From: Mytilisepta virgata
Lineage: Eukaryota; Mollusca; Bivalvia; Mytilida; Mytilidae
Assembly: GCA_028015205.1 (NCBI GenBank)
Contig: CM051521.1
Location: 94,836,513 to 94,900,512, forward strand
Length of the DNA stretch: 64,000 nucleotides
Direction of reading: 5' to 3'
The notes beneath the pieces are model-generated. The model searched no databases. It was not told where the DNA came from and was given only the letters and a program-made list of their open reading frames with translations. Positions 10,241 to 21,697 of this stretch are shown piece by piece. The position numbers and the translations under genes are program-made. Each line of letters opens with the position of its first letter. The stretch's first letter is position 1.

Positions 10241-10402
10241 TATAATAATCAGTCATGGTCTAAGATGTGAGATGGGACAATTCCACCCGAGGGTTCACAT
10301 TTTCCAGTCAGAAACGAGGCTTGCCGAGTTTCTGACGATAGAAAATGTGAACCCGAGGGTGGAATTGTCCAGTCTCACATTTTTTACCATGACTGATTAT
10401 TT
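10241..10402. repeat. ~160-bp hairpin in copy 1
   Basis: The left arm runs from AATAATCAGTCATGG through GGGACAATTCCACCCGAGGG to TCAGAAA. The right arm mirrors it through TTTCTGA, CCCGAGGGTGGAATTGTCC and CCATGACTGATTATT. The loop is about 14 bases (CGAGGCTTGCCGAG), itself palindromic. Confidence 0.85.
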
Positions 10403-10787
10403 TTCTCACATTTCTCGGTCGAATATTTAAAGGAATAAACATGGCCGCCATGACACGAAAATGCGCTCTATTAAACTAGACAACCTAGTGCAAAATAAGT
10501 TACATATTTGAAAAGATCGTATGCGTTTTGGTTTTGTACCAAAGGTACAAAACTTTAAAAATATATCTTTTAGGTTGAGCTTCAGGGATTTTCAAATTGA
10601 AGCGATGTTAATTTCGACGTTGTCGTACCATTTGTGCGAAGTTGTGTGTTTTCTGACGTTCTAGCATTGTGACGTGATGTTTTTTGCATTGTTACGTCAA
10701 GGTAGGTCATGTGATGTGAGATGCATGAATCTCACACCGGTGTCTCATACGGAATATGACTGTCCCAAACAGATAGAAATGTTAGAA
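10241..10787 (+). repeat. 547-bp tandem unit, copy 1
   Basis: It starts at TATAATAATCAGTCATGG with a long hairpin, continues through AATAAACATGGCCGCCATGA and a smaller palindrome (TTTTGTACCAAAGGTACAAAA), and ends with CTCATACGGAATATGACTG. Copy 2 begins immediately afterwards at the same register, so this is a head-to-tail duplication. No coding capacity. Confidence 0.85.
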
Positions 10788-10948
10788 TATAATAATCAGT
10801 CATGGTCTAAGATGTGAGATGGGACAATTCCACCCGAGGGTTCACATTTTCCAGTCAGAAACGAGGCTTGCCGAGTTTCTGATGATAGAAAATGTGAACC
10901 CGAGGATGGAATTGTCCAGTCTCACATTTTTTACCATGACTGATTATT
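10788..10948. repeat. ~160-bp hairpin in copy 2
   Basis: Same structure as in copy 1. Substitutions such as GATGG opposite CCACC create mispairs rather than compensating changes. Confidence 0.8.
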
Positions 10949-11334
10949 TTTCTCACATTTGTCGGCAGAATATTTAAAGAAATAAACATGGCTGCCATGA
11001 CACGAAAATACGTTCTATTAAACTAGACAACCTAGTGCAAAATAAGTTACATATTTGAAAAGATCGTATGCGTTTTGGTTTTGTACCAATGGTACAAAAC
11101 TTTAAAAAGATATCTTTTAGGTTGAGCTTCAGGGATTTTCAAATTGAAGCGATGTTAATTTCGACGTTGTCGTACCATTTGTGTGAAGTTGTGTGTTTTC
11201 TGACGTTCAAGCATTGTGACGTGATGTTTTTTGCATTGTTACGTCAAGGTAGGTCATGTGATGTGAGATGCATGAATCTCACACCGGTGTCTCACACGGA
11301 ATATGACTGTCCCAAACACATAGAAATGTGAGAA
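10788..11334 (+). repeat. 547-bp tandem unit, copy 2
   Basis: Co-linear with copy 1 at an offset of 547 bases, with scattered substitutions (for example CCGAGGGTGG against CCGAGGATGG inside the hairpin). The frame visible through it is a chance frame, because copy 1 lacks the equivalent. Confidence 0.85.
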
Positions 11335-11355
11335 ATATCAGTCCACTACTATTGA

Positions 11356-11714
11356 TGGATGGATGGATGATTATTGTTTAACGTCCAGTGGCAATCAGGT
11401 GCATATCAGGACGAGAACATGTTGATATGATAATGAATATGATCCCTGCTTTGTACTAGACCGACACGCTAAGTCGGATTTTTAATGTGCTAGCTCACGA
11501 TGTAACTGTCCGCAGGAAGATATATCACCCCACTCGGTCACATTATACTGACTCCGGGCCAACCAGTCTTTGCTCTTACTCCTAGATGCCGCGTGCTTGG
11601 CGGAGAAGCAGCAAATACCAATTTTAATGTCTTTGGTTTGACCCGGCCGGGGATCGAACCCGCGACCTTCCGCACTCGGGGCGAGCACGCTACCACGAGA
11701 CCACCGAGGCGGTC
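11356..11714 (-). mobile_element. tRNA-derived SINE, copy 1, full length with TSD
   Basis: On the minus strand the head has the pol III A box region (TCTCGTGGTAGCGTGCTCG) and B box (GGTTCGATCCC, 11650-11660), followed by a unique body and a tail ending GTTAAACAATAATCATCC with ATCC repeats. A perfect 13-base direct repeat, CCACTACTATTGA, flanks it at 11343-11355 and 11715-11727, which proves insertion by retrotransposition. SINEs are mobilised by a partner LINE. The body could belong to a known molluscan SINE superfamily, but I cannot confirm which. Confidence 0.92.
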
Positions 11715-11727
11715 CCACTACTATTGA

Positions 11728-12196
11728 GGACAGCAGTAGTGACTGTAAGTAGAATTAAAGTATTCTAATTATTAAAGGACATTTTTATAGGGAGTATAAT
11801 AATATTCAGTATTCTCTTTTTTTAAATAGTGATTTTAGTAGCAGGTTTGTTCAGTTTCTTGTATTGACACTTCGACTGAATGAATTGCTTGGCAGGAAAT
11901 GCTTACCTTGTCGTTACTTCTACTTCATCATTTGAGTCACGCTGGACTTGTGAGTTGTATCTTACAGATTAATACTGCAGTCTTTTACTGTGTGGATAAA
12001 AAGTATCATAACAGGTCTTAGGACACTATTCCTCTATACAGGACCAGGACAACGAAGAAAATATATATCACAGTGTTTTCTGTTCAAGATTTATCATTCG
12101 AAAACATGAGAAAACGCTGGCAATTAAAATTAAAGTTTCTTCATAATTGCAGATTTTACGATAAAAAAGTAAATCAAACATTTAAGAATCTGTAAT
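11728..12196. other. intergenic between SINE and the 3' end of the C4-like gene
   Basis: No gene or clear repeat. It includes the probable 3' UTR of the minus-strand gene that ends at 12197. Confidence 0.4.
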
Positions 12197-12666
12197 TTAC
12201 TTTGAACAAACGACACAAAAGATATCAGTACCATTTTTGTACGGCGGACAACCCAAAGAACCACAACGGATAGTTGTTGCGTACAGCAGTCGATCACTTC
12301 TTTCAGATGGAAGCTGTAAATTGTATTCAGGTTTAGAATCTACACAAATGTAGTTTGATGCTCTATTGTTGGAATGATCTGACGCAATAATGCCATGGTA
12401 CTCTACCGTCCAACCTTGGTAGCAAGTTTTCCGACCTGGAATCATTACAGACGACGTTTTGTTGATTGTTCTGCATACAGCACACGGCACATTCTTTTCA
12501 TAAGCATCAGCTGCAAACGTATTTTCCTCGAACTGCGAACCAGATATATAACTTCCACCGGGTACCACTCGGTCACTCACCTCTGGATTATCAGACAAAC
12601 ACAGCATATTTGCTGGTCCACCGCTGATATAACTGGTAGTGATATGCTTCTGGCCCGAAGCGTAGC
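12197..12666 (-). CDS. C4-like paralogue 1, exon 3 (C-terminal domain)
   Basis: It starts after ATAATAG with the completion of a glycine codon and YASGQ, and runs 470 nt to TAA. The open frame continuing upstream past 12666 is intron read-through. Confidence 0.87.
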
Positions 12667-15600
12667 CTATTATAACAGTAATTGAATTAATAAATGTATC
12701 TATATCGGCAAAAGAATACCGAAGCGTCAAAAACGGTGGAATATTACTGCTAGAAGGGAAAGTTCCCAATCGGAAATTTAAAATCATCACTTTTGTCATA
12801 AAGTTTTGATTTCGATCACCCATTATTATCTATCTGTTGCAAAGATTATAGAGTTTTCTTCAACTATCTGGAAGGTGTATTTTTTTCTCACTCTGTCCTG
12901 ATTGAAGGCAGTAATAAAAATTTAAAATGACAAATGCATTTGCATTAAAACGGTTTTTTTTTTCAAGACAATTACAAATAATATTTCAACAAGAAAATTC
13001 CGACTTGAATTGACTTTCCGGACTACACGTGTTAATTTTGTTCATAAAATAGTTTTCTCTTTTGTTGCAAAAATCACGCCATTTGAAGCATATGACATAT
13101 TAAAACTTGTAGGATACTGCATTTGATTAAAAATGATTCGATTGAGTTTCATTTGAATAAATGTTTTCAAACACATTTTAAAAAATATTCGTTATCAGAA
13201 ACAATATTTCACTCTCCCTGCTGAGAGAAAATATCTAGAAAAGGACTTCCTTATACAAGATTCATCTGTACATGTACTAGATGATTCATATGAAAATGCA
13301 GTTCATTGCACTAGTTTTAGATAAGATTTTTTTTAATTCATACCGAAAGATATAAGCTACATTTGTAAAGAATAAAAGGGAGTAATAGTTCATTCCACTT
13401 AGCAAGGAAGGGTTTTTAGGATTGGCCAATCGAAAACAAGAAACCAAATAGCAACAAAATATGAGGAATGTTTATATAAGTTCCAATTTTTCACATGTAT
13501 TCTTTGTTTATTTACCCAGTTTCAGAGATTTTTTAAAAAAATCAATTCATCATAAAAAAAAAAGAATCGGATTTAATTTGAAACTAAACGAAATGATACA
13601 TGTGATACATACATCCTTTTATAGAACTTTCTCCAATTTTTTAGATTGTGTAGCTTTACAGTTTCAATCCCTTTAACAATTTATTTATCTAAATAATAAC
13701 CATTCTATGAATAATTGGGTTGTGTTTACTTCAGATTTTGCGTTCCATCCAAACTATGTTTTGGGTGATATCTTTTCAGTGTTATGTTTTGTGGTACACA
13801 CTGTGGACTAATATGGCCACTGTTTGAAAAAATTAACAAAAAGCACCAATGCCGTTTGCCAGGTGAACGACACAGGCTCCTGGGAGCCTCTAGTTCAAGT
13901 CCAAGCATACAGGTGACCTTTTATCATTTGATGTATTAAAGAACATGCACAGACAAAGTTATGTTTTACGTGCCATTGACATTCTTTAAAATATTGATAA
14001 ATATTGTTAAAAAATATAATTTGCACCGAAATTAAGATTCTGTGATAAATTCGTACCTGTATAAATAAGCTCTGACTGAGGTCCTGGACACTGCTTTTTT
14101 CCCCATCTTATATAGACAGATCCTCTATCTGAAACAACAATAAAAATAGAGGCTCTCGGGAGCCTGTATCGTTCACATGACTTAAAATGTGTTGGCATTC
14201 AAAGCAACTAAACAACTTCATAAAAAAGAAGCCTCATCATTGTTTTTTGTTGGTTTGTTTAGTATCACCTACCAAATTGGCCCAAGGTCCAAACTCCTAG
14301 TACACCAAACTTTTGTTTCAAGTGTTGCAGTGCTTTCAGAGGAGAAGATTTTATCCAAGGTGTAAACCCCTGACCACACCATAGGGCTATCCCATCAGAG
14401 TTTGGTCTTAACTGATCAAAATCTTTAAATACAGGTTTTGCTTATTTTTTCTATACATGTATTTATATTGCAACGGACCGACGGACAGAAGATTATTTCA
14501 TCAAAGTTTGCCCAATAATTTTCAGAGAAGAAGATTTAAAATCTTTTCGGACTTTTCTTTAGTATCTGGGGCCATATGGGTAAAGATCCGGCCCTGGACA
14601 AATGTCTTAAACGATTATTAATAAAACTTGAATCTTGACTCTTGAGACCATTTGAGGATCGATCAACCTAAGTTTAGTCTCAGTTGTCCAAGTTGTTTCA
14701 GAGTATAAACTTAATTTTTAAAATATTTTGCTGATTTTTCTATTTTAGTAACAGCAGCTATATTAGTCAAGAGCCCACGTAAGGACCATTTCATAAAAAG
14801 TTGTTCTCAACTGACACAGTACTTTCAGAGGAAGACATTACTATTATTATTTTTTTTGGCTGATTTTCTGTTTTTATTAACAGTGGTCATACCGATTCTA
14901 GGTATAATTTAGAAATGGAACTACCTAAGGACCATTTCGCCATTGTTTGGTCTCAATTATATTAGCAGTTTCAGAGAAAATTTTTAAATAATTTTTAATA
15001 TGTATTCTAATATTCTATTTGTAGTAAGAGCGATTTCCAGATCTAAACCTCTACACAGTTGTGAAATGGGGCCACCTAACTAAAGCTTTGTATCAACATA
15101 CATATTTAGTAACGGTAGCCATATTGGCCAACTGACACAATTTTGAAAGAGGACCACCTAAGTACCATATTTCACCATTTTTTCCTCACAATTATTGGTA
15201 ACAGTGGTCTTTCACAGCTTTTGAAAGTAACATTCGACCAAGCCTTGCTTTCAACTGCCCAAAGTAGCTTCAGGGGAGAGCATTACTAAATATTTTTTGT
15301 TTAATTGTCTATTTTTAAGAACAGCAATGATATTGGTCCAAGGTCCAGACCTCCAAACACATTTTGAAAAGAAGACAACCTAAAGACACAATTTTAAAAA
15401 ACGGCTACCCAATGGCCATTCCAAAAAGTTTGGTCTCAATGAACCCAGTCGTTCAGAGGGGAAGATTTATAATAGTTCACATGGCCCTTTGAACCAGGTG
15501 TGCTAAAAAGGAATTATAAGGGAGTTTCAAGCGTAATCAATTTCCATACAAAGCATTAGCTTTTAAAGATATATTTGCTTATAACAAAATTTGAAAGATG

Positions 15601-16976
15601 AAATGTCCAAAATTCAATGATTAAAAAAAAATCAAGGAACAATGACGTTTTTATCTTGAGGTACTACCTTTGCTCACTGTCGAAGGTCACATATAATCCT
15701 TAGATCGTATCAACCTTTCCACGTTTAATATTTAGGGAAGTTTTTTTAATGTACCCAATATCCTTTCATTTTATTTTATCCCAAATATATAGTTATTTCC
15801 ACATGGTTTTATTTATAAACCTTTTATTTGGTGATTTGATTATTACAGGGTTAATCAAATTACTGTCTATTATCCCCAGTTCGTGCAATAGATTTTTGAC
15901 ATTTTGAAAATATAAATGTTATAATTATATGACAATTTTTAATTAACCTTGTTGAGTCGTACATTAAAAAAATAGAAATTTTACAATTCTTTACACAGGT
16001 TATTTGAACACCTCGAACATGATTCTGAACGGGAAATTTCAAATAGAAAAATTCATGCACTTGAAAATTAAAAAAAAAAGTTTTGAAAGGAATAATTTGA
16101 AGAAATGACTGGGCTATGGAGTGGGACCGGTACAAATGAGCATGGGACATAGAAATTTTTCTTCGTGTAAGCCATGGGACGCATATTTTGTCTCAAAAGA
16201 AATTTACATGGGACAAAAAGTATTTTTATAGTGGAAATTAGTAACTGTGTCTGTCCTTAACCCTCTTTCCTACTTTAACCTTACAATATCGTCAGTGTTT
16301 GGACACAAGTGATTTACTCACTATGAATGGACAGTGACATTTTTTAAGCAACTGCAGGCATATGACGATTATTTTTTTCTGGTATCTAGACCATGAGACA
16401 AAAAATATTGCAGTCCATAAGTTTAAAGGAAAGTACTAAAAAATCATTTTCTTAATTTTTAATTATTCTTAATGCATATCTATTGAAGGGACTGTAAATC
16501 TCTACATAGGCGATTTGGGTACCCTCTATTTTTCTTTCTGTCTTTTTTTAGTTGTTGGTTGTCGTCAGTTGTAATTACCAGAGAATTCAGGTAAAAAAAA
16601 AGCATTTGTTGTCTAATCAATATATAATAATTATCAAAACATTTGTCGCGACTGTTTTTCACCTGTACTCGAAAAAAACATCCTTCCAACCGGGAGATTT
16701 GGGTACCTCGACGTTGCATTGTTATCACTTCAGTACAAACATTTATTTCTCCATGAAAAACACGTATCTCGAATAAGACTTACCTTGAAGTATTTGTAAA
16801 CTTGACTGAAGTTGTGATACTATAGTCTGTAAATTCTGGAGATTACTTGTAAGAGTCTGTACATTTCTTTCAAGTCGTACAATATCCGGAGATTGGTCTA
16901 ATATGAGTCGTTTACTATCTAAGTTTAATTCAAAGGAATAAGCGAAAATCGTAATAAAAAAGAACAGCCGTTTCAT
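12197..16976 (-). CDS. secreted coiled-coil protein with short-chain-collagen-C4-like domain, paralogue 1 (3 exons)
   Basis: Exons at 16784-16976, 14057-14128 and 12197-12666 give 735 nt, 244 residues plus stop. Both introns are phase 1 with GT-AG ends (GTAAGT, GTACGA; TTTCAG, AATAG). The product begins with a signal peptide (MKRLFFFITIFAYS), then a leucine-rich coiled coil (about 32-64), then the VYIRWGKKQCPG block, and ends with the cysteine-rich domain seen in molluscan proteins annotated short-chain collagen C4-like (GGPANMLCL, VPCAVC, VMIPGRKTCY, CGSLGCPPY, FCVVCSK). No Gly-X-Y collagen repeat is present; the coiled coil may take over oligomerisation. An extracellular role is likely but its function is unknown. 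A paralogue with identical exon phases lies at 38.65-47.2 kb. Confidence 0.85.
13730..13893 (-). repeat. AGGCTC-end repeat, fragment
   Basis: In minus orientation it opens with GAGGCTCCCAGGAGCCT followed by GTGTCGTTCACCTGG, the 5' terminal signature of a family seen six more times here. Only the first part is clear; it fades towards 13.73 kb. Confidence 0.55.
14057..14128 (-). CDS. C4-like paralogue 1, exon 2 (72 nt)
   Basis: It encodes GSVYIRWGKKQCPG and ends ELIYTG. The acceptor TTGTTTCAG and donor GTACGA fit, and the phase (2 + 69 + 1) joins both neighbours without a stop. Confidence 0.82.
14147..15510 (+). repeat. AGGCTC-end repeat, degenerate full-length copy
   Basis: The 5' end is GAGGCTCTCGGGAGCCTGTA. 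The 3' end is GGTGTGCTAAAAAGG preceded by AGTTCACATGGCCC. Between them are several eroded units with GGACCA(C)CTAAGGACCA and TTTCAGAG(G)GAAGA. It lies in intron 1 of the C4-like gene. Confidence 0.6.
15511..16500. other. intron sequence, nothing recognised
   Basis: Part of intron 1 of the C4-like gene. AT-rich, without repeats or frames of note. Confidence 0.5.
16502..16715 (+). repeat. GGCGATTTGGGTACC repeat, two copies
   Basis: GGCGATTTGGGTACC and GGGAGATTTGGGTACC stand about 185 bases apart just inside intron 1. Three more copies lie beside exon 1 of the paralogous gene at 47.5-47.9 kb. Confidence 0.5.
16784..16976 (-). CDS. C4-like paralogue 1, exon 1 (signal peptide and coiled coil)
   Basis: The ATG at 16976-16974 opens a hydrophobic leader. 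The exon ends after CTTCAAG at a consensus donor GTAAGT, leaving one base of a split codon. An upstream in-frame ATG would add an implausible leader before the signal peptide. Confidence 0.85.
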
Positions 16977-17016
16977 GTTATAACTGCAGTTATTAAATAT
17001 ATTTACTACTAATCCA

Positions 17017-17022
17017 TTTATA
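17017..17022 (-). promoter_or_regulatory. possible TATA box of C4-like paralogue 1
   Basis: TATAAA on the minus strand stands about 40 bases before the ATG. That leaves room for a short 5' leader only. Weak evidence. Confidence 0.3.
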
Positions 17023-17224
17023 TGATTTGGCAATTCCGGTCTTATCAGAGAAAATGCGACCAGGTGTCCTTCTTACACAACCCACACAAATCCGGGTCTT
17101 TAAATTACAGGTGCAATATAATCTTAGACCGTTTAAAATTGGCTGATAATTTTCGGTAACAGAATTTAAATCAATATTTCTTTAAAGATCTGTGGTGGTA
17201 GGTATTGTTCACTTTTCAGCCTGT

Positions 17225-18120
17225 TCCTATATTATCAGTTTAAAGGCTTTCCAAAATAAAAAAGGAAATTCTTGGATGTCCTTTTTACTGGTATGAATTT
17301 GAAAAATCCATCAAAATGGCAAAGACAACATTTTCAGTCCGTTTATTTGTTTAAATTGGTGGTATATTTCAGAAAAGGTAAAACCCAAAGAATAAATTTA
17401 TTCCAAAGTAACAATAAATATACTATTAACATAAAAATTCATTAAAGTAACAATAAATATACTATTAACATAAAAATTCATTATAAAATGTATATTTCTG
17501 AGACAAATATATCAGAATAAATTATTCTAGGGTCATGAACAATTTTAAAGCTAACTGCTTGTAGACTGAGAATAAATTTATTCTTACCTCTGATATGACC
17601 CAACTTCAGTAATAGCCATCTTAATTGTTTTGTTGAGAATAAATTTATTCTTAAAATCTGAATTAACAATGTTCTTTTCCAGAGAATAAATTCATTCTTT
17701 AAATCCAAATGTACAATCTTCTTTTTCAGAGAATAAATTTATTCTTTAAACCCAAACGTACAATCTTCTTTTTCAGGGAATAAATTTATTCTTTAAATCC
17801 AAATGTACAATCTTCTTTTTCAGAGAATAAATTTATTCTTTAAACCCAAACGTACAATCTTCTTTTTCAGGGAATAAATTTATTCTTTAAATCCAAATGT
17901 ACAATCTTCTTTTTCAGAGAATAAATTTATTCTTTAAACCCAAACGTACAATCTTCTTTTTCAGAGACTGAGAATAAATTTATTCTTTAAACCCAAACGT
18001 ACAATCTTCTTTTTCAGGGAATAAATTTATTGTTTAAATCCAAATGTACAATCTTCTTTTTCAGGGAATAAATTTATTCCCAAATACAAATATACAATCT
18101 TGTTATGCCAAGAAAAATTT
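17225..18120 (+). repeat. palindromic satellite element with 47-bp array (copy 1)
   Basis: The perfect 16-bp palindrome AGAATAAATTTATTCT, or close variants, recurs throughout. From about 17683 to 18080 it is organised as head-to-tail units, mostly exactly 47 bp. Two unit types alternate over much of the array (TTTAAACCCAAACGTACAAT and TTTAAATCCAAATGTACAAT), giving a 94-bp higher-order repeat. The less regular left part matches the 37-38 kb copy in inverse orientation. Confidence 0.85.
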
Positions 18121-18202
18121 GTTTCTTTAATTTTGACATACAAGGACAATTTATGTATTCCTAGCATACTTTCTTTTTTCTTATCTTCATCATCATTCGA
18201 AA

Positions 18203-18560
18203 CGGCTTCAGTTGTCTCGTGGTAGCATGCTCGCCTTGAGCGTGGAAGGTCGCAGGTTCGATCGCCGGCCGGGTCAAACCAAAGACATTAAAATTGGCAT
18301 GTCCTGCTTCTCCGCAAAGAACACGGCATCTAGGAGTAAGAGCAGAGGACTGGTCAGCCTGGAGTCAGTATAATGTGTCCGAGTGTGTGATATGTCTAAC
18401 TGCGGACTGTAACCCCATGAGCTAGTACATTAAAAATTTGACTCAGTGTGTCGGTCTTGTACAAGGCAGGGCTCATATTCATATCATATCAACATGTTCT
18501 CGTCCTGATAAGCACTTAATGGTTGCCACTGGATGTTAAACAAAAATTCATCCATCCATC
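18203..18560 (+). mobile_element. tRNA-derived SINE, copy 2, full length with TSD
   Basis: Same family as the SINE at 11.4 kb, in plus orientation: TCTCGTGGTAGCATGCTCG, B box GGTTCGATCGCC, body with GGCATCTAGGAGTAAGAGCA and tail TTAAACAAAAATTCATCC with ATCC repeats. Flanked by CATCATCATTCGAAA and CATCATCATTCAAAA, a 15-base target duplication with one difference. Confidence 0.9.
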
Positions 18561-18575
18561 CATCATCATTCAAAA

Positions 18576-20000
18576 ATCACATGGTTTTTTTAGCTTGGAC
18601 CTTTGTTCTGCCAATTTTTACTTAATTTATGATCTGGACCTTCAAGATAGACATTTCAACCAACTTGAAGTTCATAATACACCTTATGATAATTATCATG
18701 CGCAGTATGATGTCATCACTTTACTCTTGTCAGTATTGAATATAGTTTGTGAAATTGAACTATGGTTTACTAAGATGAACTACTTTAGTTAGCTTTGCCT
18801 CTGCAGGAGTAGGAATTTGTGAGACATTGACAACTAATGCAAAGTATCACCATTGAACTCTGAAAAGTACAATGTACTGAAAATATAGCAAACACAGCTT
18901 CTGAACGAGCACCCATGGTCCGGAAATTTGAACTAAGCATATAAATTAGCTTGATCTTCAAAGGTATAAATTCATAAAATATGTGACACACCTGTAGAAG
19001 GAGGTGAACAATCTCACAAAGTATCAATATTGAACTTCAAACAGCTCAGAAAATATAGGGTGCATAATTTTGAAGCATGAATTCACAATTAGACATCAGT
19101 ATAAATCTTGATTTGGGCATGGATTATAAAAAACTGATTACCAACTACCCTGTTAAATTTAACATTTATTCAACTAAACTATAATATCATTCCGTCCTTG
19201 TACTTATATAACTTACATCAGTAGCTAGCTGCTTGTTTGTGTTTTTCATTTATTAACTGTATTTTCCAATAGAAAACTGCCAAAGTATTGCAATGTAAAC
19301 AAGTGTTGGGATGGTGGCAATGTCTAAAAACTGATAATCAGGCTTCTTGTGATAAATGATTTATTTTTTCGTTGATAACAGATCGGAATCTTGTTCCAGT
19401 TTTATATTGGGTCTTTTTCGTGTGTTAAGCAAAAGTCCTCTAATATGCCAGAGATATATTTTGTTGGGCTCTTTTTTATTACTGGTAAAATATTCCATTC
19501 AAACTGTTGCAACCTAAAAAAAAATTACATCATTTGTAAAAAAAAATTATAAAGCCTTCTATTTGAAAAGTCACTAACTGAAATGTATGCATCAACAAAC
19601 CTTAATAAAATCAATTAGGCTATATTGCAGATATCCATGAAATTTTCCATGCAACGAGAATATAAGAATGGTCCAGGCCAACAAATAATATTCTGATAAA
19701 AGACCTTCTTCTGCCAAATTGGGTTCCACTTGACTCACTGGTTTCAGGAAAAAAGACTTATAAGTGAATTTTACCATAAACTTAAACTATGTTTGCCTAA
19801 GTTGGCCATCTTGGATGGCAGGCAGGGTCACTGGAAACAATTCTGTGACAGGATCAACTTAGGGCCATTGATACTAAGTTTGGTTTCAATTTGCATACTG
19901 ATTTCAGACAAGATTTTTAAGTCAATTTTCCCATAGGTTTACCTATCTTCGGTTCTGGTGGCCATCTTGGATGGAAATCTGGGTCATCGGTCACAATTTT
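18576..20000. other. intergenic, nothing recognised
   Basis: AT-rich; only short chance frames. Confidence 0.5.
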
Positions 20001-20004
20001 AAGT

Positions 20005-21697
20005 AAAGACTCCCAAGAGCCTGTATCGCTTACCTGGACTATGTCCATCTTGACTGGCAGCCTTTAACTTTGCTTTCAAGTTCCAACTAGCTCACTGGTT
20101 TTAAACAATAAGATCTTTCAGTGATTTTTCCAGTTAGGTCCTATGTTAAACACTGTTCGGCTCTGGCAGCCATATTTGATGATGGGTTGGGTCGTAGGAT
20201 ATAACTCTGTAAGAGGACCAACTAAGGACCATTGCTGCCAAGTTTTTTTTCCAAATGGCCTAGTGGTTTTAGACAAGAAGATCTTTAAGTAAATGTCCCA
20301 AAGGATACTATGTTTAACAATGTTCAGCTGTGGTGGCTATTTTTTATGGTAGGCGGGGCTATCCGACACAATTCTGCTAAGTTTTGTTCCGATTGGCTCG
20401 GTGGTTTCAGATATTAAGAAGATGTTAATTTCCCATAGGGTCCTATGTTAAACTATGTTCGGCTATGGCGTCCGTCTTGGATTACGGGTGGGAAAATTGG
20501 ATATAATTCTGAACAGGACCACCTTAGGACCAATACTGCCAGGTTTTCTTCCAATTGGCACAGTGGTTTCAGACAAGATCTTTAATTAAATTTTACATAG
20601 GGTCCTATGTTAAAATATGTTCGGCTCTGCCGGCGATCTTGGATGACAGGTGGGGTCATCGGATATACTTCTGAAGGAGGATCACCTATGGACCATTGCT
20701 GTTTAGTGTTGTTCCAATTGGCCAAGAGGTTTCAGACAAGAAGATGTTTAAGTAAAGTTCCCATAGGGCTCTATGTTAAACTATGTTCAGCTCTGGCGGC
20801 CATCTTGGATGACGGTATTATCATCAGATATAGTGAAAGAGGACCACCTAAGGACCATTGTTGCCAAGTTTTCTTCCAATTAGCCCGGTGGTTTCAGACA
20901 AGAATATCTTTAATTAAATTCTCCATAGGGTCCTATGTTAAACTATGTTTGGCTCTGGCGGCCATCTTGGATGACGGGCCCGGTCATCGGATATAATTTT
21001 GAATGAGCACCACCTAAGGACCATTGCTGCTAAAATTTATTTCAATTGGCCAAGTGGTTCACGCTGGAGGCAAAACGATCTTTAAGTAGATTTCCAATAG
21101 GGTCCTTAAACTATGATCGGCTCTGGCAGCCATCTTGGATGACGGGGTCATCGGATGTATTTCTGAAAGAGGACCAACTAAAGACCATTAATCCTAAGTT
21201 TTGTTCCAATTGGCCAAGTGGTTTCAAGCAAGAAGATCTTTAAGTAAATTTCTCATAGTGTCCTATGTTAAATTATGTTCGGCTCTGGCGGCCATCTAGG
21301 AGGATGGACCGGGTCATCGGATATAATTCCGAAAGAGAACCACCTAAGGACCATTGCTGCCAAGTTTTGTTCCAATTGGCTCAGTGGTTTCAGAGAAGAT
21401 CTTTAAAGGAAAGTTTACTACGACGGACGTCAAGTGAGCTAATAGAGGATCTTCTAAGGACCATTGCTGCCAATTTTGGTTCCAATTGGCTTACTGATTT
21501 CAGACAAAAGATCTTGGATGGCGGGCGGAGTCAACGGATACAATTCTTAAAGAGGACCGCCCAAGGACCATTGCTTTGATTTCAATGGCATAGGAGAAGA
21601 TCTTAAATGAAGGTTTAAAATAAAGACAGACGGACGACAGACACCAATTGATGGCAATAGCTGACATGGACCTTTGCGTCAGAGGAGCTAAAAATGA
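20005..21697 (+). repeat. AGGCTC-end repeat, full copy with about nine tandem units
   Basis: The 5' end reads CTCCCAAGAGCCTGTATCG and CTTACCTGG. The 3' end has GACAGACGGACGACAGAC and GAGGAGCTAAAAATG. The inside is a tandem series of units of roughly 150-180 bp, each with CCATAGGGTCCTATGTTAAA, GGCGGCCATCTTGGATGA, GAGGACCACCTAAGGACCA and CCAATTGGCC..GTGGTTTCAGA. The long frames seen here come from the repeat and are not conserved between units. Confidence 0.85.

Noticed and set aside
10236..11331. Frames in the hairpin units, including an 87-codon one
   Set aside because: They lie across palindromes and are not kept between the two copies.
11650..11717. Functional tRNA gene
   Set aside because: A and B boxes are present, but the sequence continues into a SINE body with a tail and target duplication; no complete cloverleaf was found.
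11482..11718. Frame with GSVLAPSAEGRGFDPRPGQT
   Set aside because: It is the translated tRNA-derived head of the SINE, a common false gene call.
17683..18080. Regular 47-bp array as a CRISPR
   Set aside because: No unique spacers; every part of the unit is repeated, and the context is eukaryotic.
20607..21579. Long frames with repeated RLCRRSWMT-like peptides
   Set aside because: They come from AGGCTC-family tandem units; the frame differs from unit to unit.
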